Shown: positions 9,711 to 20,623 of the stretch, one piece after another | Numbering within the stretch: the stretch's first letter is position 1 | Layout of the letters: the number at the start of each line of letters is the position of its first letter | Assembly: GCA_037447655.1 (NCBI GenBank) | Contig: JBBHKE010002354.1 | Location: 124,001-188,000 of the forward strand | Direction of reading: 5' to 3' | Length of the DNA stretch: 64,000 bases | Source: Zygnema cylindricum | Taxonomy: Eukaryota; Streptophyta; Zygnematophyceae; Zygnematales; Zygnemataceae | Notes under the pieces: model-generated | What the model saw: the letters and a program-made list of their open reading frames with translations, nothing else | The model's database searches: none | Told to the model about the DNA's origin: nothing | Made by a program: the position numbers and the translations under genes

Positions 9711-10658
9711 TGTCATGCCGCAAAACGTCGGTGGGTATTATGGTGGAATCTTATGTTAATTAGGGTATAAGGGATTATTACAGTATGGTGGCGGAGTGTT
9801 CAGTTGAAGATACGGATGGAACTGAGGTCGTACCATGTTACCGGCTTGAAATCATATTGCGGTACATCATCGGATTTTGCGAATTCGGACGGCTCCAAAC
9901 CTGACATCTTATGGACTCAAACGATTACATACCTGACACATGTCCAAGTCGTGAACCTTAGGAGGTTCATGCATTATTTTTGTAGCGTAGAGGGTTTTCA
10001 TCCTCGAGGTGTAGATGTAAGGCTTCCCGAGGCGGCCACGTAGCGGCCACTTCTAGAAACTGACAGCGTTTGTGCATGGAAAGCCGCTTGCTCAGAGACA
10101 TACAAGAATTAGTGTAGTTGTACAATAGGTGACCGCAAAGGATAAAGGCCATATGGCCGCGTAGGATTAGCCGCAAAAGACAGCACGGGAATCCAACATT
10201 AGAGGGTTGTCGTTTTCTGGAATTTACATTCTCACGATTTGTCAAACCACTTTTTGGATTTTAGTTAGCGTTCCTCTGCGGCATAGTTAGGAGCAGTTGG
10301 TGGTTGAGTTAGGGTTTCTCTTTCTAGATCCTTAGTCTCTTTCCTAGCTTGGTCTCTGAGCTTTTTTGAACTCTCTTTCTGTACTAGCCTTACCTAATCT
10401 ACCGGCGCAAGCCAGCCTGCAAGGTTTCCCTCCTGACTGTGTTTCACTTGCCGTGCTCTGCGAATCTTGGAGTGTGAATCTTGCGTGTATTGTGGTTGTT
10501 GCACGATTTCCGTTGGCTGTCCTCTTTTTTTCCTCTGGCTTTGGAAGTTCCGGTTTTCTCGGAGGTCTCCGCCGGTTAAGGATAGTTTGCTATTGGGCAG
10601 TTGGACTCTTGTAGGGAATATTGAAAACTTCAGGGCCTAGTGGCTACTGTCGCAAATA

Positions 10659-10873
10659 TGGATTTCATCCTTTTTTTCTCTCTACCTACCAAACTTGTCG
10701 TTGTAATTTTATTTTGAATGTTTGTTTTCTTGAGCCGATTCATTAATATTTCGGATGTTATATATTCTTTTCCCTCCAATTTTGGCATACATATGTGCGG
10801 TCCATACCTTTTTGGCAACGCTAATTGGGTGTGATGCATGTCATTTCACGGTTGCATGCTCATGCACGACACC
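10659..10873 (+). repeat. Direct repeat copy B
   Basis: Partner of 9498-9710. It ends at the CATGCACGAC block just before the RT-like sequence starts. Confidence 0.75.
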
Positions 10874-12519
10874 TTTGGGGAGACCTTTGTTTGCCCTCGC
10901 CCATTACTGGGCCATTTGTGCTTCCGTAGCCGCTTTCCCTTCTTGCCTTTTCCCCTCGGTGTCGAATGATATGCATATTATTGGGCCTAAGGATCAAGTC
11001 GTGCTGGCATATGATTTTTTCAAAGAACATTTAACCGAAACCAACCTTTTAGTCCAACCTTCAAAGTGTGTTATTTCGTCCCCTCAGGATATTCCACTTT
11101 CCTTTACTCCCCCACTTGGTTTTCAAACTCCTTCTCCCTTTGATGGCATTTGTGTGCTTGGTTTCTTCAATGGTTCGGATGCATTCGTGACCCAGTTTCT
11201 TGATGATGCTCTAGGGACGGATCTGCCCCATTTGGATGACCTTCCTCACCTTCCCGATCCCCAGGTGGCTTTTGCTATGTTAACCAGGTGTTTCCCCCAC
11301 CGCTCTTCTTATCTTACTCATACTTCCCCTCCCACCTTGACGTTTGTCTCCTCTCTCTCACCTTTCGATGATCGCCTCATGGATGTCTTTCATACTCTGT
11401 TAGGTTGTGGGGCATTAGATCACGAGTCACGGCCCTCGGCCCGCATTCATGCATCCCACCCTGTCTCTACGGGGAGATTGGGTATATTATCGATTGCTTG
11501 TGTTGCTCTTGCTGCGTATTGGGAAGTTGGTGCCTTATTGCCTCCACTCTTGTTTCCCGTTTCTTTGCTAGGGACACCCCCGTTCTAGCTACCGTGGTCC
11601 CCCTTGTTTCAGACGTTGTGTTTGCCTTGCAGCAGTCTTTATTGGACGCGTCACGTTCTCTTCCTCCACATGCCCTAGTGGATGTGTCAATTCTCTCCAC
11701 TCTTGTTACGAAATCTGTAGAGCTTGTCTAGGAATTGATTTCCGATCGGGTTGTCGCCGCCATTAAATCAGAGCTTCAATCGCGTGCACATCTTGTCTCT
11801 TGTGGTGGACTTGGTTCTGGGTCTTGGCTATTCGCTATATCTATTTTTTCCACTCTCCAATTTTCACGTGCTTAGTCCACCACCGCCCTTCGGTTTCGCC
11901 TTGGCCTCCCCCATCCTCCTTTACTTGGCCCTCTTGTTTGTGCTTGTAGTCTTGTTTTAGGGCTTGATAGTGTCCATTTGCTTCGTTACTTACATGGGGG
12001 CTTTTCTGTGCGTCGAAGGTTTCTCATATTATCCGCTCGCGTCGGATTGATGTTATTTTGCTGGATAATGCATGTCGCATCTTCGGTGATATAGTTTTGC
12101 CGAACCTTTTTTCGGCTACTGTTGTTGGTTAGGCGGCTCGTTATGTTGGGGTGGCAGCTTGTGATGCCGCTAGAGCGAAAGAGCATGATTATGCCCACCG
12201 AGACCCTAAAGATGACTTTATTTCTATGTCGGTCGAGATCTGTCGTTGTTTAGGTGTTGCGTTGGACAAAGTTTCTCCGTACTTGTGCTCGACATGCTTT
12301 CGAGCAATGAGGACATGGGAGCCCTCCTCCTTCGGACCTTACTTCTTTTTATTGTCACCATTTATTTTTGGCTTTACAGCGAGTGCATGCTTCTATTCTC
12401 CTTCGCTCGGATATTGCGGTTATGGATCGTCAACATGTTCTTGAACTCCCTCAGCATGCTCCCCCAGGCTGGGGGGACATACGGGGTTGCATTTTGTAGA
12501 TATTTAATGAGGTGGGGTT
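10874..12519 (+). pseudogene. Retroelement RT plus restriction-like endonuclease, copy 1
   Basis: The N-terminal part (10874-11588) reads as the palm/thumb region of a non-LTR-type reverse transcriptase: 'PLFALAHYWA', then 'SNDMHIIGP' where an A-D-D box is expected, then 'LLVQPSKC'. The catalytic pair is damaged (N-D). Further on, 'GRLGILSIACVALAAY' matches the post-RT segment of these elements. The downstream part is homologous to the open frame at 49335-50390 (C-X-C-G finger followed by R-x-x-D and D-x-V motifs) but is frameshifted. Element H inserted at 12520, and 18 bp of the tail reappear at 31819-31836. Confidence 0.72.
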
Positions 12520-13014
12520 TGCAACTCTAAGACATCCATTAGTACTCAGATTAGACAGCTTGTTAGAAACCTCAGTTCTTTAAGCTTTGTCTGAATATTG
12601 CTGACACCTTGACATTATATAGACTAACCAAAGTTCAACCCTTGAAAAGCTGACTCCCCTAAGTCTGCCACAAAAAAAATCGTTGAATTTGCTCCCTTGA
12701 GCAGTATATTATCAATGGTCAAAGATGACCTTTTATACAAAAGCACTCTGGGAGAGAGGCTGCTACCTTAAAACTTTCTAAGTTCTGAACCCCTCTCTTT
12801 TCCCTCTACTAGTGAAGTACAGAGCCAATCAATTCAGTGTACAATACAAAAAGTTACTTGGCCCGGAGTACTTTCTGTACGGCCATTGTACGACATGACC
12901 AAAAAGATGACGGCTGCCATTTTCGAGTTCGCCATGGTATGTCTCGGAGATGCCGCCATCCAATGTCATGTTGCCACGTGTCACCCGACGTGGCTGAGAC
13001 TGCATGTTGTTCTG
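12520..13014 (-). repeat. H left LTR, part 1
   Basis: Homologous to the first half of 30820-31818. It has a minus-strand TATA box (TATAAAAGG, 12729-12737) followed by an inverted GGTCA/TGACC motif. It is interrupted at 13014 by M2; the target duplication CTGCA is 13010-13014. Confidence 0.88.
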
Positions 13015-13886
13015 TGACTACTACACCAACTGAAGATGAAGATGATACTGGAGTAGTCATCACAAAATTCAGATAAGCTAGAAGCTCTCACAGATACTCA
13101 GAAAAATACACACAATTTTGGAACACAACCAAAGACAATTTAGGCAACAAAATGGCCTAAAAATCTGTCACAATGCAGATAATACACAAAAGAACACAAG
13201 TGTAAATTTACACAGAAATCTGCAAACAGATCTGAGAAATATTCTCAGTCAAATATATCAAATATGACACAGCATAATTTTGATACAACAAGTTCCTAAT
13301 TCTGAAATGGCTAAGTCCTATATTTATACCTAAAAGATCTATTCTTCTAAGAGCTAGCAGCCACTCACTACTCTAACTAAGCAAAGAAGACATACCAGCC
13401 ATGCATCAACAATATATATTATCTGAAAGGAGGATACCTGAATATGTCACGGTATGTCATACAGAAAGAATCTGTACTTAGACACTAATCAAACAAAACA
13501 CGCTTCTGTACAAACTAGAGATAAGTAACGTCACAGTACACCGTGTATAAACACGTCAGATAATTACAGACGTGGTCCCGGATGACCACCTTCCGTCGGC
13601 AGCAAATCTTCACCGTCCATTATTTCGAAGTTTCATCCAAGATGAAACATTTATGTGACACCTCGGTCTTTGTGGTAAGTCTGAATAGTACGAACGGATC
13701 TTTGTAGAGTTTCTCATTTACCGACGTGTGTCCTGAAGTGTGTCACTCCGTGAACTCCCTCACTGTTCATTGTAACATTAATTCTGGTACATACTGACCC
13801 AGACTTTCACAAAATATTCTAAGTACTGAGAAAACTTTCCCCTCACCTATGAAGCTTAGTGAGGACTAAAGCTTTCAAAAACAACA
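13015..13886 (-). repeat. M2 left LTR (3' LTR)
   Basis: 872 bp, paired with 17967-18848. It holds the gag start-codon region (minus strand, near 13063) as well, because gag begins inside the LTR in this family. Confidence 0.9.
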
Positions 13887-13903
13887 CTCCCCTAAAGCTT
13901 TAG
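13887..13903 (-). other. Polypurine tract of M2
   Basis: CTAAAGCTTTAGGGGAG on the minus strand abuts the 3' LTR. The same string precedes the 3' LTR of C1 at 42206-42222, which supports a close relation between the two. Confidence 0.7.
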
Positions 13904-14164
13904 ACTCTACTAATCACTTAGACCACATCCCTCTCTACAGAATTTACATTTTGGAGCAGGTATGGGTTTTGTCATGATATCTGCCAATATTTTCTCATCA
14001 GGTAAGTAGTTGAGTTTCAGAATTCTGGCCATCACCTTTTCCCTCACAAAGTGTAACTTAATGTCAATATGCTTGCTTTTGAAATGATGACTAGGATTAG
14101 AAGCAATAGCAATAGCAGCTTGATTGTCACACCATATGACCTGAGGACCAGACTGCATAAATTT

Positions 14165-15220
14165 CTATTCTTGTAAAAGAGAATTTACCCAAAAAAGTTC
14201 CTTGACAGCTGAGCTAGCTGCCATGTATTCAGCTTCCATGGTTGAATAAGCAGTCACCTTTTGGAGCTTGCTTGTCCAGCAGCAAGTACCATCACCGATC
14301 TTCAGAATGAATCCAGTGGTAGAACGTCGGCTTGGCATATCACCATAACTCGCATCCCTCCAGGTGCTAATTTTCACTTCATCTCCTCTAAGGGACAGTC
14401 GGAGATCTCGTGTACCTGCAAGATATCTCAGAACTCGTTTTGCTGCCTCCCAATCAGATTTCTTCGAATTCTGAAGACTTCGACTCAGAGCTCCAACAGT
14501 TGCAGCAATATCCGGACGAGTGCAGTTCATAAAGTAGATAAGAATCCCAACAATTTGTCTGTAGGGAATCGTGGACATGAAATCTGACTCCCCTGGTTCC
14601 ATATCATCTTCCAGAGTCATTCCTCCATCTGTCTCCTTTCCTTCCACCTTTTGCCTGAGCTCCATAGGAGTGGCACTCCCCTTTGCATCTGCCATACCAA
14701 ATATTTCAAGTACATTTCCAATGGCCTCTCTCTGAGTAAGGTAAATAACTTTCTGACTCCTATCTCTCTCTACTTGAATACCTAGGATATACTTAGCTTC
14801 ACCTAAGTCTTTCATTTCAAACCTGGCATTCAGAGATGCTTTTATCTTGTTTATCTCATTCAATGATTTGCTGATTAGCAGCAGATCATCTACATACACT
14901 GCTACATAAATCACACCATCATCTCCTTCCATGACATAAACAGAGTGATTTGAGCTAATCCTTGTAAAGCCTAAGCTCGTATGAAACTCATCCAACTTCA
15001 AATTCCACTGTCTTGGAGCCTGTTTCAATCCATACAATGATTTCAACTGTTTACAAACTAAATTTTCCTTTCCTTTTTCTACAAAACCTTCAGGTTGTTT
15101 CATGTAAATTACTTCCTCTAAGTCTCCATGCAAGAAGGTAGTTTTAACATCCATTTGATGCAATTCCATATTCTCAATTGCAGCTAGAGAACAAGACTCT
15201 GACAGTAGGAAACCTGACAA
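14165..15220 (-). CDS. M2 RT-RNase H segment
   Basis: This open stretch of 351 codons within the disrupted polyprotein carries '[12 protein letters not shown]' (RT), 'YVDDLLLIS' (catalytic DD), '[18 protein letters not shown]' and the RNase H motifs '[10 protein letters not shown]' and 'EAEYMA'. RT and RNase H copy element RNA into DNA in the particle. The first few residues before 'SLAAIENM' are out-of-frame and reflect the frameshift; there is no real start codon here. Confidence 0.85.
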   Translation of the reverse strand: MSGFLLSESCSLAAIENMELHQMDVKTTFLHGDLEEVIYMKQPEGFVEKGKENLVCKQLKSLYGLKQAPRQWNLKLDEFHTSLGFTRISSNHSVYVMEGDDGVIYVAVYVDDLLLISKSLNEINKIKASLNARFEMKDLGEAKYILGIQVERDRSQKVIYLTQREAIGNVLEIFGMADAKGSATPMELRQKVEGKETDGGMTLEDDMEPGESDFMSTIPYRQIVGILIYFMNCTRPDIAATVGALSRSLQNSKKSDWEAAKRVLRYLAGTRDLRLSLRGDEVKISTWRDASYGDMPSRRSTTGFILKIGDGTCCWTSKLQKVTAYSTMEAEYMAASSAVKELFWVNSLLQE

Positions 15221-15742
15221 CAGGAGAGAAGGTTTCCTCGTAGTCTATTCCTTCCTTTTGACTAAAACCCTTTGCAACCAGACGAGCTTTATACCTTTCA
15301 ATGGTGTTGTCTGGGTTGAGCTTCACTTTGAAGACCCACTTGCAGCCAATGGCTTTCCGATCTGGTGGAAGCTCCACAAGCTCCCACCTTTAGGCTTCCA
15401 TGATCGATCTCATCTCATCATTTGCAGCTGAGATCCACTGATCGTTTTCAGGAACAGAGAATGCCTCCTGAATGGTAAGAGGCTTCCCCGTGCTTGCAGA
15501 AAAAACATTTTGAACTTGTTCTCCCCTTAAACGAGAACTCTGTCTTCTTCCCCCGGAAAATTTGAGGCTGGAACTGTTGGATTCCGAGCTCCACCTTGAG
15601 ATCTTGAAAGACGAGGATAAACTCCTGCCTGTTGTTCAGTAGCTGGTGGAACTCCAGTTGAAGAAGAAGTAGAAGCTGCAGCAGACTGAAAGGGAATCCG
15701 ATCCAAGATGACATATTCTTGCAGTTTTTCTTTCTTTTCATT

Positions 15743-18025
15743 TTAATCCATACTAAATACGTCTATGGACTCACTCTCATCCTTCACCTGAATATTTCTC
15801 ACAATCTGGATGGTATGTTTCTGAGGACAATAAATTCTATATCCTACAGATTCATCATCATATCCCATAAAGATTCTAGGCTTAGACTTTGGACTTAATT
15901 TCCAGTTTGGTAGGTTATCTAGTACAAAGCACTTGCTACCAATAACTCTGAAGTGACTGACATCCGGTTTTCTGCCAGTCCACACTTCATAAGGTGTCAT
16001 TCCTTGGACAGATCTAGTTTCTAATCTGTTCCTAATATATGCTGCAGTTTGGTAAGTTTCAACCCAAAATTTAGTATCTACTCCTTTATCAGCCATCATA
16101 AATTTAGCACTCTCAGTTAGAGTTCTGTTTAGCCTTTCCGAGACTCCATTCTGCTCAGGAGTGTACGGCACAGTGAACTGGTGAGATATACCATTTTCTT
16201 TCAAATAAGTAGCAAACTCATTGGAACTATATTCGCCTCCATTATCAGATTTTAAAGAGAGAATTGATCTACCATGAAGTTTCTCCGCCCAGATCCGAAA
16301 GTGTTTGAAGTGGGTGAAGACCTCCTTATTCTCCTTCATAAAATAGATTTTACTGAATCTGGAGAAGTCATCTGTGAATGTGACAAAGTATTTGCTGCCA
16401 GCAAGAGATGGTACTTTGGAGGGTCCCCACACAACTGAATGAACAAGTTCTAAGATGTTAGTTGCTCTGAAATCTGCAGCTTGAGGTAAGGGAAGTTTAT
16501 GAAGCTTGCCCAAAGCACAACCATCACAAATACTTGACTGTTGCTGACCAAGCTTAACTCCTTCTATCATATCATTTTTGACCATCTTTTCCAATCTGTC
16601 ATAATGAACATGACCCAACCTCTTATGCCATAAAACATTATTAGATAAGACGCTGGAGTAAGCAAAAGAAGATGTATTCACCAGGTCCATCCGATACAAA
16701 TTATTTGGGCCTCTAGTTCCCATTACAGCTATCTTTCCTTCTTTGCTGACTATTTTCTTTCCTTGTTTCTGAAGTATTTCAAAACCTCCACTTTCTGCAA
16801 CTGAGGTAGAAATCAAGTTCTTTTTGAACTGAGGAACATACAGTACATCATAGAGAGTTATAGGAACTGCCTGTCCATCTATCTCACACATAAGGATGAC
16901 AGTTCCTTGTGCCTTTGCTTCAACTGTGGCACCACAAGCATAATAGATATGCCTTGTTGGAATAGATTGCAGATCTGTGAAGGAAGCTTTGTTCCAGCAC
17001 ATATGAGATGAGCTCTCGGAGTCCATGATCCACCCATGATCTTTGCCTCCCTCCATCGGTTTTGCAAGGGCAAAGAACTCTTTGTCATCAGTGTTTGGAA
17101 AACTGACGACATCCGACGCCTTCACTTTGTCAAGCGATTCCGATCCCGGTGTATCAGTTGAAAATGCTTCGATTTTGGAAGGAAGAGTTGGTGGTGTGTG
17201 TGGTGTCTTTTGTGGCGTGTAGATCCCTTTTGGCCTCCATCCATTTCTGAACACACCTGTCTTACAAGCTTTAAGAAACTTATGACACTGTTTGTACAGA
17301 TGTCCTTGATTATAACAGTAGACACACTTGTTATAAGGCTGAAAACCTTGGTACCCCTGAGATTTGTTTCCTTGGTATTGTGTATTAAAAGCTACAGATG
17401 ATTTTCTTGGATTAAAAGCTGCAACAGTGGATTCCTCTTCTAACACTAGTTCTATAGCTGTTGCTAAGTTCCAAGCTGACTTATCCAACTTTCTCAAATT
17501 TGCTGAGGCTCCTTTATATTCCTCAGGAAGACCTCGCATAAGAATCATAGCCTGATGATAAGGGGAGAAATTCCCGCCTGAACATGCATTCTCTGCCAAC
17601 AAAAGCCTAAGCCCATTGCAATATTCGGCCATGCTACCTCCTGTATACCTATAATCATAAATATTCCCAGCTGTGATAATTTCATGCTGGTCATTTGCTT
17701 TCAAATAGATAGTTTTCAGATAGGACCAGATTTCTGATGCCTTTTTCATTTTGATATGTGACATAAGTAGATCTTCTGAGATAATTAACTTCAACAAATG
17801 CAGAGCTTGCTGATTTTTCCCATTATAGGATGCTTCAGTTTCAGCAAGGCTGCCATCAATTACATCAAACAATTTAACTTGAGTGAAATAGGACTGAACC
17901 AGATTAGACCAATAGATATATTTCCTTCCATCAAAAACTGGAATCCGTGAGGGTGGGCCCGTGACCTGTTGTTTTGTGACTACTACACCAACTGAAGATG
18001 AAGATGATACTGGAGTAGTCATCAC
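15743..18025 (-). CDS. M2 Gag-protease-integrase segment
   Basis: An open frame of 760 codons starting inside the 5' LTR: M-M-T-T-P-V then a serine run, reading through the primer-binding site as V-T-G-P-P-S-R. Gag covers about residues 1-270, with a zinc knuckle C-V-Y-C-X4-H-X4-C near 235-250. The protease site is 'IMDSESSSHMCW' (Gly of D-S-G replaced by Glu). The integrase has an H-H-C-C finger ('LWHKRLGHVHYD', 'CDGCALGK'), 'TFTDDFSRF', 'KSDNGGEYS' and 'VSERLNRTL' for D-D-E. It ends at TAA, after which the same frame continues. Confidence 0.88.
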   Translation of the reverse strand: MMTTPVSSSSSVGVVVTKQQVTGPPSRIPVFDGRKYIYWSNLVQSYFTQVKLFDVIDGSLAETEASYNGKNQQALHLLKLIISEDLLMSHIKMKKASEIWSYLKTIYLKANDQHEIITAGNIYDYRYTGGSMAEYCNGLRLLLAENACSGGNFSPYHQAMILMRGLPEEYKGASANLRKLDKSAWNLATAIELVLEEESTVAAFNPRKSSVAFNTQYQGNKSQGYQGFQPYNKCVYCYNQGHLYKQCHKFLKACKTGVFRNGWRPKGIYTPQKTPHTPPTLPSKIEAFSTDTPGSESLDKVKASDVVSFPNTDDKEFFALAKPMEGGKDHGWIMDSESSSHMCWNKASFTDLQSIPTRHIYYACGATVEAKAQGTVILMCEIDGQAVPITLYDVLYVPQFKKNLISTSVAESGGFEILQKQGKKIVSKEGKIAVMGTRGPNNLYRMDLVNTSSFAYSSVLSNNVLWHKRLGHVHYDRLEKMVKNDMIEGVKLGQQQSSICDGCALGKLHKLPLPQAADFRATNILELVHSVVWGPSKVPSLAGSKYFVTFTDDFSRFSKIYFMKENKEVFTHFKHFRIWAEKLHGRSILSLKSDNGGEYSSNEFATYLKENGISHQFTVPYTPEQNGVSERLNRTLTESAKFMMADKGVDTKFWVETYQTAAYIRNRLETRSVQGMTPYEVWTGRKPDVSHFRVIGSKCFVLDNLPNWKLSPKSKPRIFMGYDDESVGYRIYCPQKHTIQIVRNIQVKDESESIDVFSMD
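17952..17966 (-). other. Half-tRNA(iMet) primer-binding site of M2 (two mismatches)
   Basis: GGTCACGGGCCCACC follows the LTR end AACAACA. It differs from the E1/N/H site at two T-to-C positions, so pairing with initiator tRNA would be 13 of 15. It lies inside the gag frame. Confidence 0.72.
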
Positions 18026-18848
18026 AGAATTCAGATAAGCTAGAAGCTCTCACAGATACTCAAAAAAATACACACAACTTTGGAACACAGCCAAAGACAA
18101 TTTAGGCAACCAAATGGCCTACAAATCTGACACAATGCAGATAATACACAAAGGAACACAAGTGCAAATTTGCACAAAAATCTGCAAACAGATCTGAGAA
18201 ATATTCTCAGTCAAATATATCAAAAATGACACAGCATAATTTTGATACAACAAGTTCCTAATTCCGAAATGGCAAAGTCCTATATTTATACCTAAAAGAT
18301 CTATTCTTCTAAGAGCTAGCAGCCACTCACTACTCTAACTAAGCAAAGAAGACATACCAGCCATGCATCAACAATATCTACTATCTGAAAGGAGGATACC
18401 TGAATATGTCACGGTATGTCATACAGAAAGAATCTGAACTTAGACACGAATCAAACAAAACACGCTTCTGTACAAACTAGAGATAAGTAACGTCACAGTA
18501 CACCGTGTATAAACACGTCAGATAATTACAGACGTGGTCCCGGATGACCACCTTCCGTCGGTAGCAAATCTTCACCGTCCCTTATTTCGAAGTTTCATCC
18601 AAGATGAAACTTTTATGTGACACCTCGGTCTTTGTGGTAAGTCTGAATAGTACGAACGGATCTTTGTAGAGTTTCTCATTTACCGACGTGTGTCCTGAAG
18701 TGTGTCACACCGTGAACTCCCTCACTGTTCACTGTAACATTAATTCTGGTACATACTGAACCAGACTTTCACAAAATATTCTAAGTACTGAGAAAACACT
18801 CCCCTCACCTATGAAGCTTAGTGAGGACTAAAGCTTTCAAAAACAACA
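17967..18848 (-). repeat. M2 right LTR (5' LTR)
   Basis: 882 bp, partner of 13015-13886. The gag start at 18025 lies 59 bp inside this LTR. Confidence 0.9.
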
Positions 18849-18853
18849 CTGCA

Positions 18854-19354
18854 AACTGCCAAATTGTCTATTCCGCGATGCCGGTTTCTTCCTCCGACGT
18901 TCGATTGATATCGACCTTAATTTATAGCGATTAAAATACAAACATTACTTTTAGATGTGATTCTATCTAACTATGTCTATGTGATTGTAGTCTGTTTGTC
19001 AGCTAAATAAACTTTCCTATTTGTACATCTTTATGTAACTATCGTACCCTATATACCTCGACATAGGTGTTAGGCTACATTGTAACGACGCTGGTCTATT
19101 CAGAAGGATGGTAGGTACCAGGATCAAATCCTGGGTGCGTTAACCTTTTTGGTAAATTAAACAAAGGACTGCCTTCTGACTCTAGGAGAAGCATAGGCAG
19201 CCATGGCTCTAGCTTCTTCTTCATCCTCTAGTGACTACAACAAGTATGGGGCTAGAGAGAGAAGTTAGAAGCAAGTTGCCTTTGCTTTTCCTTCCTCATT
19301 TTAGATTACTTAAGAAACAAAGAAAATACATAAAAAAACCTTTAAATTTCAACA
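18854..19354 (-). repeat. H left LTR, part 2
   Basis: This continues the H LTR after M2 and its duplicated target (18849-18853). It aligns with about 31316-31818 and includes the tRNA-like module at 19060-19150. Confidence 0.88.
19060..19150 (+). ncRNA. tRNA-like Pol III-type module in H left LTR
   Basis: The T-arm hairpin CCAGG-ATCAAAT-CCTGG includes the B-box-like core GGATCAAATCC (19121-19131). A D-arm-like GTTAGGCTAC lies at about 19069-19078 and T5 at 19146-19150. The D-arm half is more eroded than in E1. Confidence 0.42.
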
Positions 19355-19367
19355 CTCCCCTTATTTT

Positions 19368-20623
19368 CTAGTCACCTTTTAGTTTAAGTCCACACTTCTC
19401 TCTGTAAAATATTAATTTAGGAGAAGGCACAGGCTTTGCCATCATGCTTTTCACCATTTTACTGTCTGGTCTGTATTCTACACTTATTAATTTGTTCTCC
19501 ACCTTTTCCCTAACAAAACAAAGTCTGATATCCATGTGCTTTGCTTTAAAGTGATGTTTAGGATTAGCAACAATTGCAATTGCTGCTTGATTATCATAGA
19601 ATATTTTCTGAATTCCAATCTTAAGATTTCTCATTCACCAAGGATTAAACCCACATCAATTCCTTTACAGCAAAGCAAGATGCCACATACTCAGCCTCCA
19701 TGGTGGACTGAGCAATGACCGTTTGCTGGTTACTGCTCCAACAAGAAGCACCATTCCCCACATACAACACATGTTCAGATGTACATCTTCGCATCAGAGC
19801 ATCCCCATAGCTGGCATCACTCCAAGTGGTGATGTCAGTAATTTCCTCACCTAGATACAGCCATAGATCCCTAGTTCCTATGAGATATCTGAGGACCCTC
19901 TTAGCAGCTTCCCAATCCCTTATGGTAGGAGCATTCAAACTCCTACTTAGCACTCCTACAGCTGCTGCCAAATGCGGTCTGGTACAATTCATGAAATAAA
20001 TCAAACTGCCCACTACCTGTTTGTATGGGATAGTCTGCATGAACTTCCTATCTTCTGGACCTAGTTCATCATCTAGAATTAGGATGTCTCCTTCCTCATT
20101 CCCCTCACTTCCATTCTTTAGATCCATGGGAGTTGTACAGTTGTTGGCTTTGTCTATCTGAAATTTTTCCAACATATTTCCAACTTTCTTCTTTCTGAGG
20201 TAATCTAATTATTCTCTTTTCTATATCTCTCTCTAATTGTATTCCCATAACATATCTTGCCTCTCCCATGTCTTTCATCTCAAATCTTCCCTTCAAAGTT
20301 GTTTTTAGTTTGTTGATTTTCTCCATTAACTTACTCAGAACAAGCAAATCATCAACGTACATTGCAATAAAAATGACATTTTTCTCATCTTCAAAAACAT
20401 AAATTGAATGATCTGAACTGATCGGAATGTATCCCAGACCAGTGAGGAACTCATCAAGTTTCTTGTTCCACTGTCTAGGCGCTTGTTTCAAACCATATAG
20501 AGATTTGAACAGCTGGCATACCTTACTTTCTTCTCCTTGTTCCACGAATCCTTGTGGCTGTCGCATGAAGATCGCTTCCTCTAGTTCTCTATGCAAAAAG
20601 GCAGTTTTAATGTCCATCTGGTG
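19368..20623 (-). pseudogene. H element RT-RNase H (C-terminal part)
   Basis: The pieces 20105-20653 (RT: 'HQMDIKTAFLH', 'MYVDDLLVLS', 'MKDMGEARYVMGIQLERD'), 19645-20175 (RNase H: 'TTWSDASYGDA', 'EAEYVAS') and 19368-19634 ('DNQAAIAI') are frameshifted relative to each other. The reading enters from the N insertion site: the residues before 'HQMD' at 20624-20653 come from N's LTR. The N-terminal half resumes at 27716. Not functional. Confidence 0.88.

Larger units (their letters stand above)
9271..10873 (+). other. Non-coding stretch with a 0.2-kb direct repeat pair
   Basis: No supported gene. Two direct repeats of about 213 bp, 9498-9710 and 10659-10873, share long blocks such as GAGCCGATTCATTAATATT and GTGCGGTCCATACC. 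The second ends where RT/RLE copy 1 begins. The sequence after 9710 (TGTCATGCC...) resembles the start of a gypsy LTR, so the pair may mark a rearranged 3' end of the gypsy element. I could not resolve it. Confidence 0.5.
13910..18025 (-). pseudogene. M2 gag-pol polyprotein (near-complete, disrupted)
   Basis: Order on the minus strand: Gag with a CCHC knuckle, protease, integrase, RT, RNase H. It is broken by an in-frame TAA near 15743, a TAG near 15388, a frameshift near 15195 in the segment before the RT core ('RVLFS' into 'SLAAIENM') and a stop near 14165. The last piece (13910-14158) carries the RNase H 'WCDNQAAIAIAS' motif. The protease triad is D-S-E instead of the usual D-S/T-G. Apart from these lesions the copia domain order is complete. 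Confidence 0.88.
13015..18848 (-). mobile_element. M2: full-length copia element in H's LTR
   Basis: The element is 5834 bp, with LTRs 13015-13886 and 17967-18848 that are very similar by eye. The termini are TGTTGTT and AACAACA in plus-strand reading. The 5-bp duplication CTGCA is present at 13010-13014 and 18849-18853. A half-tRNA primer-binding site and a polypurine tract (TTTAGGGGAG) are present. The polyprotein is nearly full length but carries a few stops and a frameshift. Confidence 0.92.
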
